The notes under the pieces were generated by a model. That model saw nothing but the letters and a program-made list of their open reading frames with translations. It was not told the DNA's origin and searched no databases. A program made the position numbers and the translations under genes. DNA of 64,000 bases from Primulina eburnea (Eukaryota; Streptophyta; Magnoliopsida; Lamiales; Gesneriaceae). The DNA is taken from positions 248,001-312,000 of the forward strand of contig NW_027331510.1 of assembly GCF_022965805.1 (NCBI RefSeq). Reading direction: 5' to 3'. Below are positions 1 through 11,976 of the stretch, in pieces; position 1 is the stretch's first letter, and every line of letters starts with the position of its first letter.

Positions 1-1935
1 TGACAGATCTGTCAGCCAGTTGCAAGGACATCCTCTTCGGCTTAGGCTCGCCCAACCCAAGTTTCCTAAACACAGAAAATGGCATCAGGTTAATACTTGC
101 ACCAAGATCACATAATGCTTTATGAAAAACAACATCACCAATCATGCAAGGAATAGAGAAACTCCCTGGGTCTTTTAGCTTCGGTGGGATTTTGTTTTGC
201 ACCAAAGCGGAGCAATTTTCGGTTAAGTTGACTGTCATATGATCCTCCAACTTCCTCTTATTTGCTAAGATATCCTTCAAAAATTTAGCATAACTAGGCA
301 TTTGCATTAGAGCATCGGCAAAGGGAATATTAATATGCAACTTTTTAAACACCTCAAGAAACTTACCGAATTGTGCATCTAGTTTTGCTTTTTTAAGTGC
401 TGCAGGGAAAGGAGGAGGTATAACGATTTTTGGTTGTGCAGTGGGTGCTAGTGTGGAGTTAGAAGACTTACCTTTAAATGTCGCGGTTTGCTCATCCACT
501 GTTTGAGTTTTCTCTTTTTCCCTTGACTCCAAAACTTTCCCACTTTTCAACTCAATAGCCTTCACTTGCTCTTTTGGATTCGTCTCTGTGTTACTTGGCA
601 GGGTGCCTTGCTCTCTACTTGCTATCATCTTCGCTAATTGACCAATCTGATTTTCAAGTCCCTTAATCGACGCATCCTGATTTTGAAGTTTAGTTTCAGT
701 GGATGAAATAAACTTAGACATCATTTTCTCTAAGTTGGACTTTTCTTCTCTAGGAGGATCGGATCTGTACATCGGTTGTTTGCCATATTGTTGTCCTCCT
801 TGCGGTCTAGTTTGACTGTTTTGACCGTCCCATGAGAAGTTAGGATGTTGCCTCCACCCAGGATTGTATGTGTTCGAATAAGGGTCATGTCTTGGGCGGT
901 TTTGGACTCCCACTTGGTTCACTGGTGCCTCATTTTGCACATAGAATGGATTGTCGTCTTGACAGTCCTTCGCATAGTGTTCCCCTCCACACTTTTCACA
1001 GAATATCTCTTGGAGACGCATCGCCGTGCCACCCACATTCAAGCCGTCTATTTTCCTGTTTAAAGCATCAAGTTGTGCAGTAATAGCAGAAAAATCAGTT
1101 ACCTGGTGCACTCCTGCACTTCTCCGCTGGTTGTTTCTGTCAGATTGAGGATGATAACTGCTAGCAGCCATCTCCTCCAACAACTCATCCTTCTTCCGCA
1201 GTCTTTCTCAAAAGGTTCCCACACGCAGCAGCATCTATCATAGTATACGGTTAGGAGTAAGCAAACCGTAATAAAAAGTTTGAACGACTAACCCAAGTGG
1301 TAACTCGTGATGTGGGCATCTTCGTAGTAGGTCCTTGAAGCGTTCCCATGCCTCATATAAAGATTCCTGATCAAATTGAGCGAATGTTGTAATGTCTGCC
1401 CGCAGCTTCATGGTTTTTGAGGGAGGGAAGTATTTGATGAGAAATGATTTCGCCATGTCCTCCCATGTAACGATCGAACCTACAGGCAAACAATTTAACC
1501 ACGATTTAGCTTTATCACGTAAGGAGAAAGGAAATAAACGCAATCTAACAGCATCATCTGAAACTCCAGTAAATTTAAAAGTATCACAGATTTCAAGAAA
1601 ATCCGCGATGTGTGTGTTTGGATCATCCACTGCAGTTCCTCCGAATTGGACTGTGTTCTGAATCATCTGGATGATGGCTGGCTTGATTTCAAAGTGATTT
1701 GCCCGCACGATAGGTCTCACAATGCTAGGGCGTGCACCCTCCAAAGAAGGTTGGGCATACTCCAGCATCGGTATGCGGCGTGGTATCTCGACTTGTCTCT
1801 CGTTTTGGCGCTCACCGCCTGCTCTTGTTCGTTCCTCTCCATCAGTTCTTTAAGTCTTTGCTGTTGTCTTCGCCTGCGGAAAGTCCTTTCAATTTCAGGG
1901 TCACACTCAAGCTCCAAGTCAAGTGACTTTGGCAT
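1..1935 (-). pseudogene. Athila-type gag and aspartic protease, frameshifted and partial
   Basis: The reading starts near 1935 with a charged, Arg/Gln-rich N-terminus, then the retrotransposon gag domain (about 1768-1238; motifs DKAKSWLNCLP and WEDMAKSFLIKYFPPSKT). The frame changes near 1780, again near 1236 (where the gag reading meets TGA/TAG), and again near 1187. From about 1187 to base 1 one frame is fully open (about 395 codons). It holds a CCHC-like knuckle (CEKCGGEHYAKDC), a Pro-rich linker, and the protease with ALCDLGASINLMPFSVF close to the window edge. Gag packages the RNA and protease cuts the polyprotein. The three breaks make a functional product unlikely; the rest of pol lies outside the window. 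Confidence 0.88.
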
Positions 1936-2034
1936 GCACCGGAAGAGATATCTGAAATAAAATATGGAGTGTTAGTTCAATAAAAATAAGATATACTAAA
2001 GAAAATAACTAAAAATATAATTGTAGATTAACAG

Positions 2035-2052
2035 TCCCCGGCAACGGTGCCA
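2035..2052 (-). other. Primer binding site for tRNA-Asp
   Basis: On the plus strand TCCCCGGCAACGGTGCCA matches the 3' end of plant tRNA-Asp(GUC) except for one base (T for C). It lies 6 bases inside the LTR edge. Minus-strand DNA synthesis of the Athila element would start here. Confidence 0.85.
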
Positions 2053-2058
2053 AAAACT

Positions 2059-3474
2059 TGATCGAGCAAAACTTGCACAGTAAAATCCCCAATAAAGATA
2101 TGATTTTGTATGCTCATAATAAATCGCAATTGCACGATGTCAAGTTATAGTATAGTGTACGTGAGTACGAGTATCGTTCCTCTGAAGACTGTGTTTAACA
2201 ATTATTATTTTCAGTTATTTAACATTTAGCAACGAAAATTGATTTGTGTGATTATTCCTACTATACTCAATCAAATATGCAATTAAAATGACTCAACTAG
2301 TGATGAATGAGAATTTATATCTAAAATGATTGAATTAAACTCAATGAGAAATGGATTTGTTGGGAATCTTGGTTCACCTACCCCTCGTTTATTTATTAAT
2401 TCGTTCGATCGTGATCTATGCTTCCGACAGGATTTCCTATTCTAGTGAACACTCTCTCTCGAGCTATGTCAAACTAATTCGACTCAATGAAGTAATTAAA
2501 TGTCTTTAATTATTTATCAAGAGTTAATTGCATTTCGATCTATGAAATCCCCTAATTTTCGACCCTTAGGACTATGATTATCGGCACGTATCCAATTTCA
2601 TATATCTATGTAAATTGTAGATCCGCGAATTCTACTACTCGATCCTATCACTCGTTATTCTCTCGAACTCACTCGTGATATGAAAACGTCGTTAAAGTTA
2701 GCTACGCTTTAATGACACGGTAAAACAGTAGTAAAATCAAGAATAACGCACACTCGAAATATAAATTAACTCAATTCAACGTTCGGGGTAGGATCCCCTT
2801 TAATCCCAACAAATAATAAAGTTAGCTACAAGAATTCATAATTAAACTAAGCAAAACAATGTTTAAAAGATAACAACTAAGTTAGAAATACTAGAATTGA
2901 CGAAAAACGTGAAGAACGATGCTTGAAAAGCTGTGAATCTTCAATCCAAGCGTGAATTCCTCTCCAAAGCTTGCGGCGGCTGAAGAATAATGTCTCAATC
3001 TATCTGAATGACCCCCCAAAATCGACCCCTAGACCTTACCATATCATCCCCTCTCGAAATTAAGGAATGGAATCGAGCATGATATTTTCCAAAAATACAC
3101 TTGCGCCCGGGCGGATAAGAGTTTCCGCCCGGGCGGATGGTTTTCGCAGATTCAGCTCTTCGATTTTCCTTTGACGCGCCCGGGCGGATGTAAGTTTCCG
3201 CCCGGGCGGATGGTCTTCGCAAATTCAGATTTTCTATTAGCTTGAACGCGCCCGGGCGGACATAAATATCCGCCCGGGCGGATGTCTCTCGATTTTCTTC
3301 ATCTTTTTTTTCAGTTTTCTTCACAAATCTCCTGCATTTTCGCCACTAAACACATGAGCGACACAAAGATATGGATTATGCTAAAACAACACAAAATACA
3401 CGAAATCTCAGTGATAAATGCAACGCAATGCAACAAAACACGATATGAAAAACAGGTAAAATCCACCTCTATCA
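2059..3474 (-). repeat. 5' LTR of the Athila-type element
   Basis: On the plus strand it starts TGATCGAG and ends CTCTATCA, so in element direction it is TGAT...ATCA, 1416 bp. The inner edge is set by the primer site. The outer edge is set by the TG/CA ends and by the start of SEO coding homology just beyond. It contains the six-copy GC-rich palindrome array at 3104-3282. Confidence 0.8.
3104..3282. repeat. Array of six CGCCCGGGCGGA palindromes
   Basis: Exact copies of CGCCCGGGCGGA start at 3104, 3126, 3177, 3199, 3249 and 3271. They come as three pairs, each pair 22 bp start to start, and the pairs repeat every 72-73 bp. The core CCGCCCGGGCGG is its own reverse complement. The surrounding LTR is AT-rich, so the array stands out in base composition. 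Confidence 0.95.
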
Positions 3475-6400
3475 TGCACTTACCAAGCAATTTCTCGGAA
3501 CCCATTCTCCATAAATCGAAGATTTTGATGTCAAAACGGTTCTTTTCATAGTGGAGGATATCATCAACCTGGAAAAACCTTTGACTGCTGATTCTACTGC
3601 TGTAGGATGCAAGAAGTTTATTCACTATACATTTTCTAGTTCAATAAACCCTTTTTAAATGATAATAAGCATACCCTTTTCACGTTCAGAATTATTTCCT
3701 TTTTATTAATAATAATTCTCTGGCATTCTACTCAAATATAGGTTGTTCCAATTCGAGCCCATTTGGACACGCTTGATACAAGGTCATCTCTTGTTCCTAG
3801 TTCTTACTATGATACTGTCACTCAAAGTTCTTACCTTGATACCATCACTCAAAGTTCTTACCATGACACTGAAATAGTTCAACTAATGGCATTTTCCATC
3901 AACAAGGTTTCCAGTGAAGTAAAGTTCCTAATTTTCCCTCAAAAGACAATATTTTGTTGAAATTACATGACTGAAAATCACGACATTTTCAGTGTAACAC
4001 ATAATATGAAAATGTACTTCCGGAACAGAAGCGCATTCACTAACCATGGACCTCCTAAAATCACTATCAAACTACTCATGGGATGCCAAGGTGGTCATTA
4101 CCTTTGCTGCTTTCTCCATCAACTTTGGCGAATTCTGGCTCATTGAACAACTTCACACCGAAAATCCACTAGCCAAGAATATTGCCACCCTCAAAGATTT
4201 ACCTAGCACAATGGAACATTCTAGTGATTTCAGAAAGAAATTTGTGGCAGTAATTGAACTCTTAACTGAAATAACGAAGGTGACCCACTGTATTATAGAA
4301 TTCAAGGAGCTTGCATCTCTGTACATTAGCCGCAAATCACCAGAAGTGGAGGCTGCCACTGCTCATATTCCAATAACTGTTTATTGGGTCATAAAGAGAC
4401 TTCTGTTTAGTGCATCCTTTCTCCTGAACCTTATCGACACTGGTCACGAGTATGATGCTCTTAGATCTTATTATCCACCTTTCTTATCGCTTGTAACTGA
4501 AACTAACCCACTTATTTTTTCAATGATGAATCTTCAAAACTTTTTCTATTGTTGGTTATCAAGGTACATCTTGTCAACTGCTGAGTCATGGGAGATATCA
4601 ATTTTGGCCCATAAGCTCTCAGTCATGATGGAGCACCTACAAAAGCAACTGCAGATTTGTAAGGGCTTAATCGGTAAGTCACATGTTAATTTATATTGTC
4701 TAATAATAACGAATACACTGTTAAGGTAACAAAGATGGTAAATGTAAACAAGGACGACATGCTAGAAATATTTTTTGCTCACCCTCATATTCACATATCC
4801 GATCAGACTTTAATCCAAGGTCTATGTCCTTAAAAACCAATGATTGAGTATTTGGTAGTGTGATACCCACGTTGCATCGATCATATCGTCACGTATGTGC
4901 AGATAGGAAGAAGACTAAAGATTCATACAATGCATTCAAAAAACTTATGGAGGTTGCTCACATTGACAATATGAAAGTATTGAGGGCGATGATTCATGCC
5001 ACGGATGATCAAAGGCCACTTTATGATGGTTCTAGAAGATTTAATGTTGGTACTTTACTTTTACATGATAAAATTTCAAGATTCATACAACTTAAAATTC
5101 TGATAAGCTAAAGTTCTTTGCGTTACAGGAAGGCTCGCGGACTGAGGGCAAAGTACGTACTACTGCTGATTTCAGATCTTGACCTGCCTCACGAAGAACT
5201 AAATTTCCTTCATACGATCTACAACCAACAACAAATAAGGCATGAGTACGAGGTTTTATGGCTTCCCATTTTCAACCAAACAAACTCACTTTCCCAATCA
5301 CAGGAGATACAATTTAAGGAACTGGAGAACAATAATATGCCATGGTATTCAGTGGACCACCCTTCACTGATTGAACAGGTATCCATCAGATACATCCAAG
5401 AGGTCTGGAAATTTGTCCACATGCAGATGCTCGTAGTATTAGATCCACAGGGGAAACCATCCAATCTTGACGCTTTACCCATGATGTGGATTTGGGGTAG
5501 TTTGGCTTTCTCCTTCACTAAAACCAGGGAGGTGGCTCTCTGATCAAAAAACACCTGGAACATCGGACTATTAGCAGATTCATTGATCCACGAATTCCAG
5601 ACTGGGTACGTGATCATTAAACTACCATGTATTTATTTACTATCTAGCTATGATATGTCTATATTTGGCATGTCAGACATCCACCTACTATGGTAAATGC
5701 AAGCATGTCAATGAATGCAATATTCACATATACCACTCGGAACCAGTCCTTCATAAGAATCAAAGAAATATATGCACTCTCACACTCAACACCTCAAAAC
5801 ATGGGTAACTGCACACACCACCCCTGTTACATTAAAAAAACACGAAACATAGGTGGTATATAGGAAGTTGTAAATCCCATGTGTTTTTTGAATCAATTGT
5901 AAGTAAGGCAAGTACAAATAATACACGTATATATGAATAGGTAAATTTTTTTTAAAAAAACTATTACTAAATTGCAGTGCAAACCCAATTTCGACTACAT
6001 GAAACTGATCACTAAGACTTCTTTTGGTCTGACAGATCAGGGACAACAGAGTGATATGATTGTATGGAGGGGAGGACATTGACTGGATCCGTATGTTCAC
6101 TGTGTCAGCCAGAGCAGCTGCTAATGCCCTAAACGTACCCCTGGAAATGCTATATGTCGCTAAGCACAACCCAAAGGATAAAGTCCGACGGTGCCATGAA
6201 ATAATCGATCGAGATAAACTGAGCCACATCTTCTCGCTCAAGGAATACTATGACTATGTCTGGTACTTCTGGATGAGGATGTGGAGCATGTGGAACTCCA
6301 AGAAAAACACTGCCTTGACGGTGGACGACGACCATGTGATGCAGCAGATCATGGAATTGATGACATTTGACAGCAGTGACCAAGGGTGGGCAGTTTTTAG

Positions 6401-6665
6401 CCAGGGAAACAATGAGATGACGAAGGGAAAAGGCGATATATTGCTGCCAGTTTTAGAAGCTTACAATACTTGGGGGTATAAGGTGGATCATCCCAACAAG
6501 TTTGAGCCCGTGCTGGATACAGAGATACGTGCTATCCACCCTGAAAACCACTGTAACCGCCTGATCCTGCCAGGGCATGCTGGATATATCCTCGAGCGGG
6601 TGGTTTGCTCAGAGTGTGGCAAGATCATGGATAAGTACGTCATGTACAGATGCTGCACCGACTAG
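3475..6665 (+). pseudogene. SEO: Sieve element occlusion (SEO/SEOR) gene, truncated and disabled
   Basis: SEO proteins are structural phloem proteins that form the filaments (forisomes in legumes) found in sieve elements. Six exon remnants can be followed: 3475-3601, 3742-3918, about 4010-4673, 4903-5049, 5129-5605 and 6036-6665 (stop TAG). Family hallmarks are LSNYSWDAKVV and AFSINFGEFWLIEQL (N domain), KYVLLLISDLDLP, VVLDPQGKPSN, MMWIWGSLAF, LYGGEDIDWIRMFT and the Cys-rich end CSECGKIMDKYVMYRCC. Damage: the 5' end is lost at the Athila LTR; TAA at 3512; TGA at 4007 just before the exon 3 homology; exon 4/5 phases do not match; TGA at 5541 where the family has Trp; a frame change near 5565; TGA at 6057. 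Splice sites are mostly still good (GTAAGT at 4674, GTACGT at 5606). Very sure of the family, sure it is a pseudogene. Confidence 0.93.
3799..3882 (+). repeat. In-frame 27-bp tandem repeat in the SEO gene
   Basis: Three units (3799-3825, 3826-3852, 3853-3882; the last has 3 extra bases) encode SSYYDTVTQ, SSYLDTITQ and SSYHDTEIVQ in the second exon remnant, between the HLDTLDT and LMAFSINKVSSE segments. Length is kept a multiple of three, so the expansion probably arose while the gene was still coding. Confidence 0.9.
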
Positions 6666-7018
6666 GGAACCATGATACTTCCCTTTCGCTACAAGTTTTT
6701 CTGCTTACCAGAATGATGACAAATCTTATACTTTAATAGCATGTGAGAAATAAAATCACCTTTTTGCGTGTTTTGCATCTTATTTCACTTCTATTGTTAA
6801 GGAAATAAATTGTGTTTGTGATGAGGCAATGCTATTGATATCCGTCAATAAAACTGCATATTGTTTCTATGTATAACTCAACAGTTTCATCTCCACAAGT
6901 TCGTGAACCCCTTTTCTTCTGCTTTCCTTCATCACCAAAAGTACAGTATGTACAAAAATAAAAGTCATAACATAGAGTAGATACAAAGTTCAAGAATAAC
7001 CATAACCCATAATCACGT
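6666..7018. other. Spacer, 3' flank of SEO
   Basis: AT-rich sequence after the SEO stop codon. It probably includes the old 3' UTR (AATAAA-like strings near 6750, 6807 and 6847). I see no gene or repeat. Confidence 0.6.
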
Positions 7019-8332
7019 TGTTAGAGTAGATGTCCTGTAAGCCAACGGTTGGCTAAAGAATTTATTGACTCAGTTATAATAAGCAATCTTTATTTTGATA
7101 TAATTTACATTTTATGGTTTCTTTTTTCTTTATCTGTATACACATGCAATCGACATAGATAAAGACCTTGATTATACTTTAATACAAATGAATCGTAATT
7201 CGATCTTGAAACTCGTTGTAAACACTGCATATTCTAAATTCGTTCCTAGTCGACTCAGCCGCCTAAAAACAAGGATAAATGCCGCTTGAGACTGTCATCT
7301 GTGATGTTGTGTACCGTGTTTCATGGCAAGGGCATAGAGATGTCCAATCATGCAGATGAATAATCATTTGATGATTATACCGAACAACCATCCATCGGAC
7401 TTTCCAAGTGGTTATCATTCATCGAGATGAAAAGTATGTGGTTATGATATCATTAGTCCTTACGACATGGGACAACGTCGAGGCTCTACATACTAGGATT
7501 GTGCTTTGACTCGTTTACCGATTCTCCGAGTGTCAAAAGGTGGCAAGATTGGGCGCAATTGCGACATGTGTAGGATCCAGATTATTGTAGTCGGGAATTC
7601 ACCGCTCACCTAAATATATGGATATCCTATGTGATCTAACGAAATAGTAGTGCATGAAATCTTTATGAAATTTGAGAGTTAAATTATTAAACTCAAAGGT
7701 TGAGTTTATAAAAGATTAAATTAAATATAGTGGGAAGTATGTATTATGGGCTTGTAAGAGTATAAGTCCAACATACTAAATAATTAAAATTTTAATGGAC
7801 TTTAATATAATAATTAATTAAACTAATTGGAGTAGTCAAATTAATTAACTAAGCCTATTAAGTTTAATTAAAGAACCCTAAACCTATAATTAAGAAAACT
7901 AGATCAAGATCCTCCGTCTGTTCTTTCTTTTTCCTCTCATTTTTCCTTGAATCCCAAGATCAAGAATCTTTCCTTGAGAAAACCCTGCAACCTACGCCTC
8001 AAAGTACGAAACCCTGCCTGTCAAAATTACCCCGTTAAAATTTTAAGTTCCTTATGTCTACAGTATGACATTGGCTTCCATGTATTCTCGAGCTTCTCGT
8101 CTGGCCTTTTTTGAACCCTAATTTATCTTTCGGGCTTACTCGAATAGACCAATTTGAGGTGGAAAAATCGGATCTTGACGAGTTCAAAATCGTGTGTGCT
8201 GATAGAAGATGATGGTTATTAAACACAAGTTGAGAAAGCTGCGGAAACGCATTCGAGGATGTACCTTGAATTGACACGGTATCTCCATTCTGCAATAAAT
8301 TATATTTTGCATTGGATCAATTTATCCCAACA
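7019..8332 (+). repeat. Solo LTR, Ty1/copia-type, related to element D
   Basis: It starts TGTTAGAGTAGATGTCC and ends CCCAACA. About the first 600 bp align with the LTR of element D (29445 onward), sharing the opening TGTTAGAGTAG, the phrase TAAGCAATCTTTATTTT, GTTCCTAGTCGA and GATATCCTATGTG. The second half differs. No internal domain follows, only the TA microsatellite, so it looks like a solo LTR of a sister family. I could not find a clear target duplication; the right edge may be blurred by the microsatellite. Confidence 0.65.
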
Positions 8333-8354
8333 TATATATATATATATATATAAT

Positions 8355-8430
<76 letters not shown>
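8333..8430. repeat. (TA)n microsatellite
   Basis: About 98 bp of almost pure TA, with two single-base interruptions near 8352-8367. It directly follows the solo LTR end. Confidence 0.97.
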
Positions 8431-8435
<5 letters not shown>

Positions 8436-8726
8436 GTATGCCTGCTAATTATGAGACAGGGATGCGCTGCATCTTGGTCTTTGGCTTGTTTTCGATTTTT
8501 TAAAAAAACAATCAGTTTTAACTGCACCGAGTCATTTTTCTTGAACTTGGATATAATTTTGAGTTGGCAATTCATAAATTTGACTATCTTTTCCATTGTA
8601 ACGAGTTTTGTCAAATCTAAGCTTTCTCTGGCCATGTTTTCTCATTTTTAGATTTCTCATTTCTTCCGGATTCTAAGACGATATTTTCTTCCATTGCTAC
8701 ATTTTTACAAATTATATTTAGACAGT
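8431..8726. other. Spacer
   Basis: Short AT-rich stretch between the microsatellite and the coiled-coil gene remains. I see no supported feature. Confidence 0.5.
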
Positions 8727-9594
8727 TTCAATACCACAGACTCCCAAATTTTTACCAACGTCGTTTGATGAAATCCGTGGGCCATATGGGTACCTATCTA
8801 TCCTTCGTGATCTGCAAAAACCAGAAACTTTTGCTGAGGAAAGGGTGTTAAAAGAGTAGATACGTTCCTAGGGGTACGTTTGTTATCACACAAGCCCTCA
8901 GTTGATCCATTTCGGAAAGGAAAAAACTGTACTTCTCAGCCAAAAATGTGACCGACTTCTCAACATTAGATATTTTTTCTGTGATTGCTCCTTCGGACAG
9001 CTTTTCTTGATGGAGAGAAGTTGAAAGGAAAGATATTACCCAGTTTACATTTCCTCAATATTCTTGTCCTTCTCAAGCTCGGCTTCGTATAACTAGGACT
9101 GCACAAAATTGCTTGATTGAGATAACCTTTGCATTGAGAAAATCAATTTCCTGATCTTTTTGTAAGGTAGCACAGAATGGAGTTCTTTAACTTTTTCCTC
9201 ATTCTGAGCTCGTGCATCCAAAGCATGATTAAGTTCTCTCATAAATGCTTTTCGTTCTTTCTGTATGGAAAATAGAAATTTAACTACACACAAATAGATT
9301 AAAAGAAGCAGTGATCATCCAAGATTGAACCTCACAATTTCGTATGAATTCATCTTTCTCAGCAATACTCTTTTCAAGCATATCGCGCCACAGTTCCATC
9401 TCAGGCATCAACTGTTGGCCAGTGATGCCACTGTCAGATTCTTCAAAACCATTATCCTGCATATTCTCCTTCTCCTCAGATTTATGTTCTGAATCTGAAT
9501 TTTCTATATCATCCAGGCAATCAATAAACATATCCTCTCGTCCACCCGCTCTCTGCTGTTCATTTTCCAAATAATACAAGGCATCCATCCACAT
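8727..9594 (-). pseudogene. Unrecognised coiled-coil protein gene, broken or partial
   Basis: On the minus strand an acidic exon (9594-9331) carries ALYYLENEQQRAGG, an Asp/Glu/Ser-rich stretch and MELWRDMLEKSIAEKDEFIRN. It ends GAG before GTTCAA. An exon from 9260 follows in phase 0 after TTCCATACAG: KERKAFMRELNHALDARAQN and further heptad-like sequence. After LHSVL the frame must change (near 9170) to continue as KDQEIDFLNAKV. Two more pieces follow: QEKLSEGAITEKISNVEKSV (near 8990) and a short exon near 8727-8800 after TTTTTGCAG. The protein would be a long coiled coil, charged and without membrane segments. I do not recognise the family. The frame change and an in-frame TAA near 9052 suggest a pseudogene. 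Confidence 0.5.
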
Positions 9595-11595
9595 TAGTAA
9601 GCCTCCATAAAGACATTTCCAGTGCAGAGTAAGGCAACGACAATTTTTCTACTTTAATCCTTTTGAAAAATTAATCAAAACAAAAATATGCCGCATCAAG
9701 AAACCAGTTAGGAAACAAGGGATTAATCTATTTGAACATGACATGCATGACTTTTTGTCTCAGGCTACCTAAACTTCTTACAAATCCGAATTGAAAAAGG
9801 AAATGATATGAAAAGCAACCTCATAAGAATCCAATAAATATGATACAAAAGACACACCTGATCAACTGAATCACCTACACTCTTATCTGTTTCACTCCAT
9901 AGGAGCAAACCCCCATATAAAAAACCCATCTCCCAAATTATTATAAGATATTTTTACCAATCATTACACAAAAATGAAAAAAACCACCGACGGAATCCCC
10001 TGTTACACAGTTTTAAAAAATGTCCAGATCTGCCAAACAATCAAAAAATTCAATCAGAATTCATTCAAATTATTTCTTGAACTAATATGCAAACTCACAC
10101 ACCAATACACATGCATGTATCCGAATGAAAACCAAATTAAGTAGAATAACATATTTTACTTTGAGAAACAGAGATGGGTATTATCCTGTTAATGGATTTT
10201 TTCTTGAAGATAAGTTTTAATTTTTTTCATACGAAGCCGTATTTGTGACGTTTAGAAGCCACAACAATTTATTTGTCTTCTTCGAGAATTACATCACGTT
10301 TCCATTTTTTACCCGACCCGTGTGCGGGATGTGGGTCAGGGTTACACTATTCATATGCTTGTAAATGAGTAGTTGATCTAATAGTCTTCTGGACCTAACC
10401 CAACCAACCAAACTGGATTACTTACGTACGTCTTGGGCTAACTTCACTTGGATAAATGAAAACAAAAACATAGGAACTCTACAATTTTTTATTTTGTAAA
10501 TTTTCCAAGTTGTGGATAACCTCGCATGATATATGTAATATTTAAACACAAAACTCATCTCACATGTTAATTTTGTGATATATTTCTCTTACTCGACCCT
10601 GATCCATGAAAAATATTAATTTTTGTGTCAAAAATATTATTTTCACTCAAGTTGTGGACTGGGTCGACTCATCTCAGTTATATAAATATGTGATACTGTC
10701 TCATAAAAAATCTACTCATATTTAAATGTAGTTAGATTTTCTTTGTTAGTATGAAAATCCTAAGAGGAGGTTGATGAGTTTGGGGTTTCAGACTTTTAGG
10801 AATCTTGACTTTAAATATCGTTAACAAAGACGATAGAAAAGTTAATTGCATCAATTCCTCAAATTCTGTATATTAGTATTCTGGTGTACACGTTATGTGC
10901 TTGTAAAATCTTTTTTTTAAAACGAAAGCATAAAAAAAAATTTGAAAAAAAAGTGCAAAATATATAGCGTTGTTGTCAACAAATAGTCACCAAACATAAT
11001 AGATACATCAATTTTACAAAGGTGAGAAATAATAAAAAAAAAACACAAAATGAGTGTCCTTTTTGGTAAATAAGTAAACATCTAATGACTAAAAAAAAAC
11101 CATATAAAATGACTAATAATTTTAATTTTGTTGGGAATTAAATTAAGATAATATAATTGTAATATAATCTCACGCTTCACCAATTAATCGCTACTAGATA
11201 TATGAACATGTGATTTATATAGGCCAGATTTACTCTAAAAAATAAATACATAAATAAAGGCATCTTCAAGCTAGTTAATTAAAGAATAAACGAGCAATAA
11301 TCAGGAAACACATGAACCTTTGAGTAAAGTATGAGAAGACTAATTCTCGCTTTTAATTTGAATAAACAAATGAAAAGGAGCATTCAACATTAGGCAATTT
11401 GTAAATATTTTTTGGATCGAATATCGTTCACTGAACACATTAGATAGGATTTTACAAAAAAAAAAATTTATGACATTTTTAAAATTTTGTGCTAAATAAA
11501 TATTTTCATCTCAATTTTAGAGGAATTTCATGAAAATACAAGTAAAAAATTTCATTATATTTGCACATTTCGTCGTTTTAATTGACTTATTCGTT

Positions 11596-11646
<51 letters not shown>

Positions 11647-11976
11647 TTTATATGAATTAATGAAGTAATTTTTTTTGATCGATGGTTTCTTTACATAATT
11701 AAAATTTAATATAGCTCAGCTTGGTTCCGTGTGTGGAAGGAATTAGCTTTATGCCCCAACTATATATATATAATTAAGGAGAGCCAATCTCCATCAAAAT
11801 TATCTTTTCGAGCAAATTTTGTTCTTTGCCTATAAAGGGAACTTGTTAGTGGGCATACCCCTTTTTTGAACCATTTTCTTTATAAATCCTATTTCTACCA
11901 CCCCGCAACTTGCAAAAGCTAGCTAATAGGCATATTATATTAATCAATCTCGAGGAGGAATTAATTTGCATATAAT
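9595..11976. other. AT-rich intergenic DNA
   Basis: About 2.4 kb with long A/T runs and no convincing coding potential on either strand. A 43-bp (TA)n microsatellite lies at 11600-11642. I see no gene here. Confidence 0.6.
11600..11642. repeat. (TA)n microsatellite
   Basis: Uninterrupted TA dinucleotides, about 21 units. Confidence 0.95.

Larger units (their letters stand above)
1..3474 (-). mobile_element. Athila-type Ty3 LTR retrotransposon, 5' part
   Basis: The element reads right to left: LTR (2059-3474), tRNA-Asp primer site (2035-2052), gag and aspartic protease (1935 down to 1). It leaves the window at base 1, so RT, integrase and 3' LTR are not seen. The Asp-tRNA primer and a protease with an Asp-Leu-Gly-Ala-Ser active site are typical of the Athila/Tat branch. 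At least three frame breaks in gag show that this copy is dead. It lies directly against the truncated SEO gene, and the five bases after the LTR (3475-3479, TGCAC) would be one half of its target duplication; the other half is outside the window. Confidence 0.9.

Noticed and set aside
2035..2052. Sequence identical in type to the 3' end of tRNA-Asp
   Set aside because: Only the last 18 bases are present, at the LTR edge. It is a primer binding site, not a tRNA gene.
3104..3282. Regularly spaced palindromes that recall a CRISPR array
   Set aside because: Plant nuclear DNA; the repeats are too short, spacers are themselves similar, and there are no cas genes. They lie inside an LTR.
8300..8635. 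Minus-strand ORF of 111 residues with a Tyr-Ile run
   Set aside because: The run is a translation of the TA microsatellite; no homology or splice context.
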